Shown here: positions 9,251 to 17,274 of the stretch, one piece after another
Layout: every line of letters begins with the position of its first letter
Numbering within the stretch: the stretch's first letter is position 1
Origin: Rhodococcus jostii NBRC 16295
GTDB lineage: Bacteria > Actinomycetota > Actinomycetes > Mycobacteriales > Mycobacteriaceae
Length of the DNA: 64,000 nt
Reading direction: 5' to 3'
Assembly (NCBI RefSeq): GCF_001894825.1
Contig: NZ_BCWY01000005.1
Span: 124,001-188,000 of the forward strand
The notes under the pieces: generated by a model
Seen by the model: the letters and a program-made list of their open reading frames with translations, nothing else
Databases searched by the model: none
Told to the model about the DNA's origin: nothing
Position numbers and translations under genes: made by a program

Positions 9251-9292
9251 GGTAAATGGTTGTTCACCTAATGTGGTGAACAACCATTTACC
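9251..9292. promoter_or_regulatory. probable TetR operator, perfect 18-bp inverted repeat
   Basis: GGTAAATGGTTGTTCACC (9251-9268) and its exact complement (9275-9292) are separated by six bases. It lies between the tetR stop and the MFS start, where a repressor would block the exporter. No T-run follows, so a terminator is less likely. Its 42-bp length and lack of a GTGAGT-type hexamer distinguish it from the 46-bp element family. Confidence 0.8.
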
Positions 9293-9311
9293 AGCTGCGC
9301 GGGGGTGACGC

Positions 9312-10769
9312 TTGACGATCTCGTTGCCGCGCCCGCTCTCGGCGCTCGCGGATCAGCCGGTCGCGTCGCCCGAATCGGCCAACGGATCGCGTTACCTCTT
9401 CCCGATTCTCGCGTTCGCGGGTGTCTTCCAGGCGGTCTTGCAGACCGTCATGGTTCCCCTGCTGCCCAGCATGCCGACGTTCACCGGCGCGAGTCAGACC
9501 GCGGTGTCTTGGCTCATCACTACGACCCTCCTGGTCGGCGCGGTGGTCACCCCGATTTTCGGCAGGCTCGCCGACATGTTCGGCAAGAAGCGGATGCTTC
9601 TCGTCGCGTTCGTGTTCATGACGGTCGGCGCGCTGATCTGCGCCGTGACGTCCGACATCGCATTCCTGATCTTCGCGCGCGGACTGCAGGGCGCCGGCGC
9701 CGCCGTCATCCCGGTCGGAATCTCGATCCTCCGTGACGAATTGCCGCGCGAGAAGGTCAACGGCGCCATCGCCATGATGAGCTCGACCCTCGGGATCGGC
9801 ACGGCGCTCGGGCTTCCGTTCGCGGCGTCCGTCGCCGAGTACTCCAACTGGCACGTCCTGTTCTGGGTGATCGCGGGAATCGGGCTCGCCGTCACCACGG
9901 CCGCGGTGCTGTTCATCCGTGAGTCCGAGGTGCGGTCCGGCGGACGGTTCGACGGCGTCGGCGCCGTCGGTCTCACCGCGGCCCTCGTCTGCCTGCTCGT
10001 GCCGATCACGCAGGGCAGCTCGTGGGGCTGGGGTAGTCCCGCGGTGCTGGGCATGTTCGCGTCCGCGGCGTTCCTGTTCGCGCTGTGGGGGTATCAGCAA
10101 CTGCGCAACCGGAACCCGCTCGTGGACCTGCGGGTGTCGGCGCGCCGGTCGGTGCTGCTGCCGCACGTGACGGCGCTGCTCGTGGGGTTCGCGTTCTACG
10201 GAAACGCCCTCATCACCACCCAGCTTCTCCAGGCGCCCCGTGGGGACGCCGGCTACGGCCTCACGATCCTGCAGGCCGCGGTGTGCCAGCTGCCGACGAG
10301 TCTGTCGATGATCGTCTTCGCACAGGTCGGCGCCCGGGTGTCCGAACGCTTCGGGTCCAAGGTCACGATCCTCTCGGGCGCGATCTGTCTCGTCCTCGGC
10401 TACGCGCTGCACACCGTGCCGCACAAGGAATTGTGGATGGTGATCGCGGCCCTCGGCGTCGCGGCGATCGGTACCGCGCTGGTGTACAGCACCCTGCCGA
10501 TGCTGATCGTCCGGGCCGTGCCGTCGACGCAGATGGCCGCCGCCAACGGCGTCAACGTGCTGCTGCGGACGATGGGCACCACGATGTGCAGCGCGGTGGT
10601 CGCGACCGTCCTCGCGGCGAGCATGGTCGGTGGCGTCGCCTCGGCTGCCGGGTTCTCGCTGGCCTACGGGGTGTGCGCGGTGCTGGCGGTCCTGGTGTTC
10701 GCGGTCTCCCTCGCGCTGCCGGGACATGATCGGGCGAAGGAAACTCCGATGGAACCTCTTGTGACGTAG
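9312..10769 (+). CDS. MFS transporter (DHA2-like drug exporter)
   Basis: This 485-residue membrane protein has about fourteen predicted hydrophobic segments, as in the DHA2 family of proton-driven drug exporters. The cytoplasmic motif A appears as GRLADMFGKKRMLL between the second and third segments, and the fourth carries FARGLQGAGAAVIPVGISIL. The start is taken as TTG at 9312, with GGGGGTG upstream; no ATG or GTG fits better. It is probably repressed by the TetR encoded just upstream through the palindrome in between. The substrate cannot be told from sequence. Confidence 0.88.
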   Translation: MTISLPRPLSALADQPVASPESANGSRYLFPILAFAGVFQAVLQTVMVPLLPSMPTFTGASQTAVSWLITTTLLVGAVVTPIFGRLADMFGKKRMLLVAFVFMTVGALICAVTSDIAFLIFARGLQGAGAAVIPVGISILRDELPREKVNGAIAMMSSTLGIGTALGLPFAASVAEYSNWHVLFWVIAGIGLAVTTAAVLFIRESEVRSGGRFDGVGAVGLTAALVCLLVPITQGSSWGWGSPAVLGMFASAAFLFALWGYQQLRNRNPLVDLRVSARRSVLLPHVTALLVGFAFYGNALITTQLLQAPRGDAGYGLTILQAAVCQLPTSLSMIVFAQVGARVSERFGSKVTILSGAICLVLGYALHTVPHKELWMVIAALGVAAIGTALVYSTLPMLIVRAVPSTQMAAANGVNVLLRTMGTTMCSAVVATVLAASMVGGVASAAGFSLAYGVCAVLAVLVFAVSLALPGHDRAKETPMEPLVT

Positions 10770-10846
10770 GTCACTCGCGTGTATCGTCAGTGATGCGGAT
10801 CGAGGAAATGTACCTGTGAGCAGAGAAAACTCGAGAAGCAGAGATC

Positions 10847-10896
10847 CGGCCGAGAATGCAGAAGCATTCCCGGCCGAACCCCTGTCTGGGGTGTTT
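10847..10896. terminator. two hairpins between convergent MFS and arsR genes
   Basis: A 13-base hairpin (10847-10859 with 10864-10876, one mismatch) is followed by a short CCCC/GGGG hairpin (10879-10891) running into TGTTTA. They lie between convergent genes and can terminate the MFS transcript. Confidence 0.65.
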
Positions 10897-11221
10897 ACTC
10901 CTCCATCGATTCCGCGATCTCCTTGATGGCGGACAGCCGGCGATCCCACTCGGCGCCGATCCGCTCCAGCGTCCGTGCCGTCTTGTTGAGTTCGGCGCCC
11001 AGCGCGCGGTAGCGAACCTCGCGGCCCACCTTCACCGACTCCACCAGACCGCAGGCCTGCAGCGCGCTCAAATGCTTGGCGATGGCCTGCCGCGACACCG
11101 GAAGCCGGGTGGCCAGCGACGATGCCGACTGGTCGGCCCGGCCGAGTTCGGTCAGGATCTCCCAGCGGGTCTCGTCGGACAGCGCCGCGAACACCGACGC
11201 CAGTTCGGAGTGGGTGCTCAT
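10895..11221 (-). CDS. ArsR family transcriptional regulator
   Basis: This 108-residue winged-helix regulator has the ArsR core ASSLATRLPVSRQAIAKHLS followed by the wing VKVGREVRYRAL. It lacks the cysteine-rich metal site of classical ArsR proteins. Its ATG overlaps the stop of the upstream SRPBCC gene by four bases. ArsR/SRPBCC pairs of this kind usually autoregulate, and two identical-spaced inverted repeats lie just upstream of the pair. The signal is unknown. Confidence 0.9.
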   Translation of the reverse strand: MSTHSELASVFAALSDETRWEILTELGRADQSASSLATRLPVSRQAIAKHLSALQACGLVESVKVGREVRYRALGAELNKTARTLERIGAEWDRRLSAIKEIAESMEE

Positions 11222-11664
11222 GCCTTCACGCCGTGCAGGTATGCGACCAGTTCGTCGAGTTCGGCGTGCCAGCCCTGGACGTTGCCCTCGCGGGCCCGCT
11301 TCTGGTCGGCGACATCGCGGTCGAGGGTGTCGAACCCGGTCTCGACGACGGTCAGTTCGGTGCCGGCCGCGTGCTCGGACAGCGTGAACCGCACCAGGGT
11401 CGAGTTGCCGACCACCGGGTCGGCGCCCATGTCGGCGGCCCAGCGGAAACCGAATGCGTTCGGTTCGTCGACCTCCGTGACGACGGCGCGGGCGGTGCCG
11501 TGCTCGTCCCAGGTGAAGGCGGCCTTGCCGCCGACTGCGAGGTCGAGCGACGTGCGCTGCCCGAACCACTGGCTGATCTTGTCTGGGTCCGTGATCGCCG
11601 CCCACACCGCCGACCTCGGGGCATTGACGACAACGGTCCGGGTGATGCTGCTCGACGCGTCCAT
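11218..11664 (-). CDS. SRPBCC (AHSA1-like) domain protein
   Basis: This 148-residue AHSA1/START-fold protein carries VNAPRSAVWAAITDPDKISQ at the N terminus and the C-terminal block GWHAELDELVAYLHG typical of activator-of-Hsp90-like proteins. The start ATG at 11664 has AAGGTG upstream. It is first in a two-gene operon with the ArsR regulator. Substrate and partner are not predictable. Inverted repeats at 11694 and 11727 lie 30 and 63 bases upstream. Confidence 0.88.
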   Translation of the reverse strand: MDASSSITRTVVVNAPRSAVWAAITDPDKISQWFGQRTSLDLAVGGKAAFTWDEHGTARAVVTEVDEPNAFGFRWAADMGADPVVGNSTLVRFTLSEHAAGTELTVVETGFDTLDRDVADQKRAREGNVQGWHAELDELVAYLHGVKA

Positions 11665-11693
11665 GGGGGTCACCTTTTTCGACGAGGTTGATA

Positions 11694-11744
11694 TGCAACT
11701 CCATGGTTGCACTCTTTTCGGCATCCTGCAACTGTCCGGTTGCA
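11694..11744. promoter_or_regulatory. twin ArsR-type operators
   Basis: TGCAAC-N6-GTTGCA occurs twice, at 11694-11711 and 11727-11744. The copies start 33 bases apart, about three helical turns, so two dimers could bind the same face. They sit directly upstream of the SRPBCC-arsR pair and are probably its autoregulatory sites. Confidence 0.75.
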
Positions 11745-11748
11745 CCCC

Positions 11749-11794
11749 CACGTGAGTGCCAATGTGTGCCCGGGGGCGCATTCCCACTCACATG
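11749..11794. repeat. 46-bp palindromic element, copy 3
   Basis: The arms beginning CACGTGAGTGCCAATG are paired with an imperfect complement ending CCACTCACATG. This is the only copy lying between divergent gene starts (SRPBCC and the second AbiEi-like gene). GTTATCCACA follows immediately (11796-11805), as it does after copy 1 upstream of the first paralogue. Confidence 0.85.
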
Positions 11795-11868
11795 GGTTAT
11801 CCACAGGCTGTGGAAATAGTGGGTGATGGGGGCGATTCCTGTCGGGGCGGGCCGACACCGTTCCCGGC

Positions 11869-12885
11869 ATGGAACACGACTCATGGCAGGCCCTTCTCGA
11901 CGCCCAGGACGGCGTCGTCACCTCCGCGCAGCTCCGAGCGCACGGCGTCAGTGCCACCGCGCTCCGGCACCGTGTGGTCGCCGGCCAATGGTTGCGGGTG
12001 CTTCCCCGTGTCATCGCCGTCACCAACGGCCCGCTCACCCGGCCGATGGCCCTCTCCGCGGCACTCCTGTACGGCGGTAGCCGGGCGATCCTGAGCCACC
12101 GGACCGCGGCAGAGGAGTGGGGAATGCTTCGCGTCGACGACCCGTCGGCGCCGGTCCACATCACCGTGCCCTACAAGTGCTCGGCCGTGCATCAGGGCCC
12201 GACGGTGCGGACGCCGGGCGGTCCGCGCCCGACCTCGGTGGGCAACGCTCTCGTTCACGGCGGCGTCGTGGTCCATCGGTCCCGCGCGTTCGAGCACATC
12301 TCGGTCCCGTTTCGACGGCCGCGGACATCGTTGGCCGACACCGTGATCGACCTCGCGGTGTCCGAGGACTCCCCGCGGGAGGCGGCCCTGCGATTCGTCG
12401 AGGCGGCCACCAGCGGCAAGGTCCACGTCGAGGTGCTCCGCCGGAAACTCGAGGTCCGGCGTCCGCACCGCTATGCGACCGACATCGCCGACGCCGTGAT
12501 GATGCTCGGGGACGGCGTCCAATCGGCTCTCGAACATCGGTATGCACTCGACGTCGAACGGTCGCACGGGCTGCCGAACGGGAAACGTCAGATGCCGCAC
12601 GTCGTGGACGGCCGGATTCTGTACGAGGACGTCGACTACAGCCCGTCGGGAGTGCCACTGATCGTCCGGCTCGACGGACAGCAGTATCACAACGCGCACC
12701 AGTCCCGCTTCCGCGACCGTCGTCGCGACAACGCAGCGGAACTCGCCGATCGTCCACGGCTGGTCTACGGGTGGGACGAGACGACTCGTGATCCCTGCGG
12801 GGTGTTCGAGGAAGTGCGCCGGGTGTTGGTCCGCGAAGGCTGGACCGATACGTCGCGCCGCTGCCCCGCCTGCCCACGTGAGTGA
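11869..12885 (+). CDS. AbiEi-like wHTH protein with restriction-endonuclease-like C terminus (paralogue 2)
   Basis: This 338-residue protein is a clear paralogue of the one at 3081. The shared blocks include AVTNGPLTRPMALSAALLYG, LSHRTAAEEWGML, VVHRSRAFEHI, GVQSALEHRYALDVE, LYEDVDYSPSGVPLIVRLDG and FRDRRRDNAAEL. The N terminus resembles the AbiEi antitoxin winged helix; the C-terminal E...D...VRLDG pattern resembles Vsr/DUF559 nuclease folds. No toxin partner is adjacent. The stop TGA is formed inside a 46-bp palindrome, and another palindrome plus TTATCCACA lies upstream, so this paralogue is bracketed just like the first. Function is unknown; a defence or DNA-processing role is inference. 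Confidence 0.75.
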   Translation: MEHDSWQALLDAQDGVVTSAQLRAHGVSATALRHRVVAGQWLRVLPRVIAVTNGPLTRPMALSAALLYGGSRAILSHRTAAEEWGMLRVDDPSAPVHITVPYKCSAVHQGPTVRTPGGPRPTSVGNALVHGGVVVHRSRAFEHISVPFRRPRTSLADTVIDLAVSEDSPREAALRFVEAATSGKVHVEVLRRKLEVRRPHRYATDIADAVMMLGDGVQSALEHRYALDVERSHGLPNGKRQMPHVVDGRILYEDVDYSPSGVPLIVRLDGQQYHNAHQSRFRDRRRDNAAELADRPRLVYGWDETTRDPCGVFEEVRRVLVREGWTDTSRRCPACPRE

Positions 12886-12920
12886 CGAAGTGTGCCCGGA
12901 CACTCTTTCTCGCTCACGTG
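12875..12920. repeat. 46-bp palindromic element, copy 4
   Basis: It begins CACGTGAGTG and ends CGCTCACGTG with imperfectly paired inner arms. It contains the stop codon of the second AbiEi-like gene. It is one of a tandem pair separated from copy 5 by only two bases. Confidence 0.85.
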
Positions 12921-12922
12921 CG

Positions 12923-12968
12923 CAGGTGAGTGAGAAAGCGTGGGGGAAGACACATTGCCGCTCACGTG
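12923..12968. repeat. 46-bp palindromic element, copy 5
   Basis: It begins CAGGTGAGTGAGAAAG and ends CCGCTCACGTG, and it abuts the gatD stop codon. Copies 4 and 5 form a back-to-back pair between convergent genes, the only tandem pair in the window. Confidence 0.83.
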
Positions 12969-12969
12969 C

Positions 12970-13680
12970 CTAGACGCGCAGGCGCTCCCGGCGCAGCTGC
13001 TCGACCTCCGGAAGGTCGAGGGGCGCGAGTTCGTCGACGCCCAGTGCCCGCTTCAGCAGCAGGTCGGCGAGTTCGGGGTTGCGGGCGAGGACGGGTCCGT
13101 GCATGTAGGTGCCGATCACGGAACCCTGGACGACACCTTCGAGCCCGTCTCCGACGCCGTTGCCGACACCGTGCGTGACCCGGGCGAGACCCCGGGCGCC
13201 GGCGCCGAGTGTGGTGCCGCCGCGGTGGTTTTCGAACCCCGACAGCGGTTGGGTCAGACCGTCCGTGAGCGGTGTCGTGATCACCTCGCCGATCGACCGC
13301 GTCGCCTGCGGGGACGTGGTGACGTCGAGCATGGACACGCCGTCGACGCGTTCGCCGCTGGACGTCTCGTACCAGTTGCCGAGCACCTGGATGGCGGCGC
13401 AGATCGCGAGGACGGGGGCGCCGCGTTCGGCGGCCTTCTGCAGTCCGGGGTACTGGGTGAGGTGGCGGGTGGCGAGCCGCTGCGCCGAGTCCTCCGCGCC
13501 GCCGAGCGTGTACACGTCGAGGGAGTCGGGAACCGGGTCGTTCAGGGTGATCTCGACGATCTCCGCGTCGTAGCCACGCATGCGCAGCCGCTGCCGGAGG
13601 ATCAGGGCGTTGCCGCCGTCGCCGTAGGTGCCCATCACGTCGGGCAGGACCAGGCCGATGCGGACAGTCGAGTCAGGCAT
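12970..13680 (-). CDS. gatD: lipid II isoglutaminyl synthase, glutaminase subunit GatD
   Basis: This 236-residue class I glutamine amidotransferase (CobB/CobQ-like) supplies ammonia for amidation of the lipid II stem-peptide glutamate. The nucleophile is Cys94 in VLAICAAIQVLG, the same number as in S. aureus GatD, and the catalytic His lies in GTYMHGPVLARNPELAD. It pairs with MurT, whose 3' end overlaps its start by eight bases. The order matches Rv3713-Rv3712. The amidation is needed for efficient transpeptidation in actinobacteria. A 46-bp palindrome adjoins its stop. Confidence 0.94.
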   Translation of the reverse strand: MPDSTVRIGLVLPDVMGTYGDGGNALILRQRLRMRGYDAEIVEITLNDPVPDSLDVYTLGGAEDSAQRLATRHLTQYPGLQKAAERGAPVLAICAAIQVLGNWYETSSGERVDGVSMLDVTTSPQATRSIGEVITTPLTDGLTQPLSGFENHRGGTTLGAGARGLARVTHGVGNGVGDGLEGVVQGSVIGTYMHGPVLARNPELADLLLKRALGVDELAPLDLPEVEQLRRERLRV

Positions 13681-14926
13681 TGCGCGCCTCCTTCGCGATG
13701 GCGGTGTTCAGGTCGCGGAAGGCGGTGTAGTTGGCGAGCACCTCGACGCGTCCGGGCGGGCAGGACGCGATGGCCCGCAACGGGTTCGGGTCGAGTGTGT
13801 GCTCGACGCCGGCGTAAGTGAGGCGGACGGCCAGGTCGGTGCCGCGTTCACCGGCGGCCACCACCTTGACGCCCTCGAAATGCTCGAACCGGACATCCCA
13901 CAGCCACGACAGGTCCTCGCCGTCGGGGACCTGCCCGTTGACGGCGATCACGAGGCCGTCGACGGTGGGGTCGATCATCGACAATGCTTCCTGCCAGCCG
14001 GCGGGGTTCTTGGCGAGCAGCATGTGCACGGAATGCGACCCGACCTCGACGGTGCTGTAGCGGCCCGCGACCTCCTGCACGGTGGCCGCGGCGGCGACCG
14101 CGTCCTCCGCCGTCGCGCCCATCGCGACCGCCGCGGCGACGGCCTGCGCGGCGTTGCCGCGGTTCGCGCGTCCGGGCAGGGCGAGGGTCATCGGGATCTT
14201 CAGGCCGTCGGGCCCGTACAGATTTTCGTCGTCGAGCCACCAGTCGGGGGTGGGACGCGCGAAGTCGGAACCCGTGCTGCGCCAGTGCGAGCCCTCCCAG
14301 ACGATGGGTTCGCCGGTGCGCGGACAGCTGGCGGCATCGCTGGCCCACCCGCCGCCGGCGGCCACCCAGACGACGTTCTTCGCGTCGTAGGCCACGGAGG
14401 CGACGAGGACGTCGTCGCAGTTGGCGATCACGACGGCCTCGGGGTGCGCGGCGACGCAGGCGCGGAGCTTGCGTTCGATCATGTTGATCTCGCCGACGCG
14501 GTCGAGTTGGTCGCGGCTGAGGTTGAGCAGGACCAGGGCCTCGGGGTTGACGGCGTCGCTGACGTGCGGGACGTGGAGTTCGTCGACCTCGAGGGCGGCG
14601 AGGGGCGCGTGGACGCGGTTGCTCAGTGCCGCGACGATGCCGGCGTCCATGTTGGCGCCATCGGCCTGGGTCGCGACCTCACCGAGCGTGGAGAGCGCCG
14701 CCGCGGTCATCCGGGTGGTAGTGGACTTGCCGTTGGTGCCGGTGATCACCGCGGTGCGCCGGCGCGCGCCGAGCTGTTCCATCAGCGTCGAGTCGATCTT
14801 CAGGGCGATCAGGCCGCCGATCATCGAGCCCTTGCCGCGTCCGGCCTTCTGCGACGCCCAGGAGGCGGCCGCCGCTGCGCGCAGGGCGAGCTTGCCGCGC
14901 GTGGTGATCCCAGTTCCAGTACTCAC
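13673..14926 (-). CDS. murT: lipid II isoglutaminyl synthase, Mur ligase subunit MurT
   Basis: This 417-residue Mur-ligase-like protein activates the alpha-carboxyl of D-glutamate in lipid II with ATP and receives ammonia from GatD. It has the P-loop VITGTNGKSTTTRM (about residues 60-72), the central Mur ligase domain, and the C-terminal DUF1727 region. The start is taken as GTG at 14926 (peptide MSTGTGITTRGKLALRAAAA). The 3' end overlaps gatD by eight bases, so the two subunits are coupled. Synteny with recR and leuA follows M. tuberculosis. Confidence 0.94.
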   Translation of the reverse strand: MSTGTGITTRGKLALRAAAAASWASQKAGRGKGSMIGGLIALKIDSTLMEQLGARRRTAVITGTNGKSTTTRMTAAALSTLGEVATQADGANMDAGIVAALSNRVHAPLAALEVDELHVPHVSDAVNPEALVLLNLSRDQLDRVGEINMIERKLRACVAAHPEAVVIANCDDVLVASVAYDAKNVVWVAAGGGWASDAASCPRTGEPIVWEGSHWRSTGSDFARPTPDWWLDDENLYGPDGLKIPMTLALPGRANRGNAAQAVAAAVAMGATAEDAVAAAATVQEVAGRYSTVEVGSHSVHMLLAKNPAGWQEALSMIDPTVDGLVIAVNGQVPDGEDLSWLWDVRFEHFEGVKVVAAGERGTDLAVRLTYAGVEHTLDPNPLRAIASCPPGRVEVLANYTAFRDLNTAIAKEARNA

Positions 14927-14951
14927 TCCGCGAGTTTTGCACAGGGTCCGG

Positions 14952-15878
14952 TCAGACGCCGACTCGCGCAGGGGCAGGTGAGTGCGGATGTGTGCTCGGG
15001 CGCACTTTGCCACTCACCTGGGTGGCGGCGGCACCGGCGATGACGACGGCCCCGCCGATCAGCGACAGGGCGCTCGGCTCCTCGTGCAGCACCAGCCACG
15101 ACGCCCCGATTCCGACGATGGGAACCAGCAGGGAGAACGGCGCGACCATGCCGGCGGGGTAGCGGCTGAGCAGCGCCGTCCACAGTCCCGAGCCGGCGAT
15201 CGTGCCGAGGATCACGATGTAGGCGAGCCCCCCGAGGGCGAGCGGGCCGTTGCCGTGCAGCGACGACGTCAGGGAGTCCCAGCCCGCCGACGGACCCTCC
15301 ACGACGAACGACAGCGCCAGCATCGGCAGCGGCGGGATGACGCACATCCACAGCATCAGGCGCATCGGCTGATCCGACGCGGCCTTGCGGTTGCCGATGT
15401 TGCCCACCGCCCACGACAGTCCCGCGAGCAACGTCAGGGCCACCGGCAGCAGTGCGGCGTGCTGGGCGCGGTCCCAGCCGATGAGCGCCATCCCGGCCAT
15501 CGCCACGAGGAGTCCGCACACCTGCGTCGGCCGCAGCCGCTCCCGCAGCAGGACCGCACCGAGGACCACGGTGAACGGCGCCGAGGACTGCAGCACCAGC
15601 GACGCCAGCCCGGTCGGCATCCCCACGTGCATGCCCCAGAACAGGAACGCGAAGTGGCCGACGCCGAACCCGAGGCCGTACACCAGGAGCCACTTCAGCG
15701 GGACCTGCGGGCGGGGAACGAACAGGATCACGGGGATCGCGATGACGAAGAACCGCAGCGCCGCGAAGAAGAACGGCGGGAAGTGGTCGAGGCCCGCGCG
15801 AATCGCGAGAAAGTTGAGCCCCCACAGGACGACGACGGTGAGTCCGAGCAGCCGGTCGCGGGAGGTCATGCATTCCAT
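14952..15878 (-). CDS. EamA family (DMT) transporter
   Basis: This protein of about 308 residues has ten hydrophobic segments and two EamA repeats, as in drug/metabolite exporters of the RhaT/YdcZ type. The first segment is LLGLTVVVLWGLNFLAIRAG. The start may be the ATG at 15878 or the one at 15869. A complete 46-bp palindrome (14975-15020) lies inside the reading frame and encodes most of the C-terminal tail (about QVSGKVRPSTHPHSP), so the natural 3' end seems to have been replaced. It is divergent from a LysR-type gene that probably regulates it. The substrate is unknown. Confidence 0.88.
   Translation of the reverse strand: MECMTSRDRLLGLTVVVLWGLNFLAIRAGLDHFPPFFFAALRFFVIAIPVILFVPRPQVPLKWLLVYGLGFGVGHFAFLFWGMHVGMPTGLASLVLQSSAPFTVVLGAVLLRERLRPTQVCGLLVAMAGMALIGWDRAQHAALLPVALTLLAGLSWAVGNIGNRKAASDQPMRLMLWMCVIPPLPMLALSFVVEGPSAGWDSLTSSLHGNGPLALGGLAYIVILGTIAGSGLWTALLSRYPAGMVAPFSLLVPIVGIGASWLVLHEEPSALSLIGGAVVIAGAAATQVSGKVRPSTHPHSPAPARVGV
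14975..15020. repeat. 46-bp palindromic element, copy 6 (inside EamA 3' end)
   Basis: It begins CAGGTGAGTG and ends CCACTCACCTG with a variable middle. It is entirely within the EamA coding frame. It also separates that gene from murT, transcribed in the same direction. Confidence 0.85.
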
Positions 15879-15926
15879 CGTGAGGGCCGGAAACAATCAG
15901 GACAAGCGCATTAAAGTGCATCATCG

Positions 15927-15943
15927 ATGTAGTTTTGCTACAT
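15927..15943. promoter_or_regulatory. LysR-type box overlapping the lysR start codon
   Basis: ATGTAG-TTTTG-CTACAT is a perfect inverted repeat with the T-N11-A spacing of LysR boxes. It lies between the divergent EamA and LysR genes, and its last bases are the LysR ATG, so binding should block the regulator's own expression. Confidence 0.7.
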
Positions 15944-16835
15944 GGATGCGACCCGGTTGCGCGTGCTGCGCGAGCTGGCGGACCGCGGGACGGTGGCCGC
16001 GACCGCGCGGGCATTGTCGATGACGCCGTCGGCGGTGTCGCAGCAACTCAAGATCCTCGCGAAGGAAGCCGGGGTCACCCTGCTCGAACCGGCCGGCAGG
16101 CGGTTGCGCCTCACCGATGCCGGGCAGGCCCTCGTCGTCCGCGCCGACGACGTCGTGGCCGCCCTGGACCGCGCGGCCGCGGAGATGACGGCCTACCGGG
16201 GTTCACCGCGCGGCCGGGTGCGGGTGGCGTTGTTCCCGTCCGGCGCCGCCCTGCTGCTGCCGGGACTGCTGGACGCGCTCGCGGGCAGTGGGGTGGACGT
16301 GCAGGCCCGCGACGAGGACCTCCCGGCCGCCGCGGTGCCCTCGCTCCTGGCCGATTACGACGTGGTCCTGACCCATCGCGACGAGCGGGCACCCGACACG
16401 TCGTCGCCGCGGGTGACGGCGGAACCGCTGATGCGGGAACCCATCGACCTGATCCTGCCGCCGGGTCATCCGCTTGCCGGACAGGACTCGGTGCGCCCCG
16501 ACCAGTTGGCGGACGAGCGGTGGATCAGTGTGCGCGGCGGGTTCCCCGTCGACGACGTGCTGCTGTCGGTGGCCGCCGCGACCGGGGTGCAGCCGCGGGT
16601 GGCGATGCGCATCAACGACTTCCGCGTCATCGAGGAACTGGTCGCCGGTGGTCACGGCGTGGCTTTGCTGGCCCGGCACGCGGTGACCAACCGCGCGGTG
16701 GTGCAGTTGCCGCTCGCCGGGGTCCGCGCGGCCCGCATCTATGAACTGGCTCGGCGACCCGCCGCCGACGACGTCCCCGCCGTGGCGACCGTGCTGCAGG
16801 CGTTCCGGGACGTCGCGGCCCGCATCGCGGACTGA
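15942..16835 (+). CDS. LysR family transcriptional regulator
   Basis: This 297-residue regulator has an N-terminal LysR helix-turn-helix (GTVAATARALSMTPSAVSQQ, about residues 17-36) followed by a substrate-binding domain of two periplasmic-binding-like lobes. The start ATG follows the divergent promoter region of the EamA gene at once, which points to that exporter as the target. The inducer is unknown. Confidence 0.92.
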   Translation: MDATRLRVLRELADRGTVAATARALSMTPSAVSQQLKILAKEAGVTLLEPAGRRLRLTDAGQALVVRADDVVAALDRAAAEMTAYRGSPRGRVRVALFPSGAALLLPGLLDALAGSGVDVQARDEDLPAAAVPSLLADYDVVLTHRDERAPDTSSPRVTAEPLMREPIDLILPPGHPLAGQDSVRPDQLADERWISVRGGFPVDDVLLSVAAATGVQPRVAMRINDFRVIEELVAGGHGVALLARHAVTNRAVVQLPLAGVRAARIYELARRPAADDVPAVATVLQAFRDVAARIAD

Positions 16836-16851
16836 ACGGGCCGGAAACGGA

Positions 16852-16880
16852 AGAAGGCCCGCCGGGTAGGCGGGCCTTCT
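16852..16880. terminator. bidirectional terminator hairpin
   Basis: AGAAGGCCCGCC (16852-16863) pairs perfectly with 16869-16880 across a five-base loop. It lies between the convergent LysR and SHOCT genes and can serve both, with T or A residues flanking the stem. Confidence 0.85.
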
Positions 16881-16893
16881 ACGGGGCGGGTGC

Positions 16894-17274
16894 TCAGCTG
16901 CTCAGCGCCTTCGCCTTCAACGTCTCGTACTCCTCCTGCGTGATGGTGCCGGCATCGAGCAGTCCCTTCGCGTCGGCGATCTGCTCGGCCGAGGACTTGC
17001 CCGCGACGGACCGGATGTAGCTGTCCTGCGCCTGCTTGACCTCCTGGGCGGCTGCCATCGACCGCTGGGCCATTCCGTCGCTCCTGACGATGAGGTACAC
17101 GAGCGCGGTCAGCAGCGGGATGAAGAACAGGAAGACGATCCAGATGGCCTTCACCCAGCCTGACGTCTTATGGTCGCGGAACAGGTCGGTGATGATGGAG
17201 AACAACAGGATCAGGTAGGCCACGAAGCCGAAGGTGACGATGATCACCCAGAGAAAGTCCCAGAAAGAGTCCAT
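16894..17274 (-). CDS. SHOCT domain membrane protein (PLDc_N-like)
   Basis: This 126-residue protein has two membrane segments (WVIIVTFGFVAYLILLFSII and AIWIVFLFFIPLLTALVYLI), the arrangement of the phospholipase-D-nuclease N-terminal-like family. A C-terminal SHOCT domain follows (IADAKGLLDAGTITQEEYET). No enzymatic domain is present. SHOCT motifs are thought to mediate oligomerisation. Its role here is unknown. Confidence 0.88.
   Translation of the reverse strand: MDSFWDFLWVIIVTFGFVAYLILLFSIITDLFRDHKTSGWVKAIWIVFLFFIPLLTALVYLIVRSDGMAQRSMAAAQEVKQAQDSYIRSVAGKSSAEQIADAKGLLDAGTITQEEYETLKAKALSS

Noticed and set aside
3081-12885. The two AbiEi-like genes as complete type IV toxin-antitoxin systems
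   Set aside because: Neither has an AbiEii nucleotidyltransferase-type toxin gene adjacent. The C-terminal domains look nuclease-like rather than antitoxin-only.
16852-16880. Another copy of the 46-bp element
   Set aside because: Its span is only 29 bp and it lacks the GTGAGT-type hexamer, so it is an ordinary bidirectional terminator.
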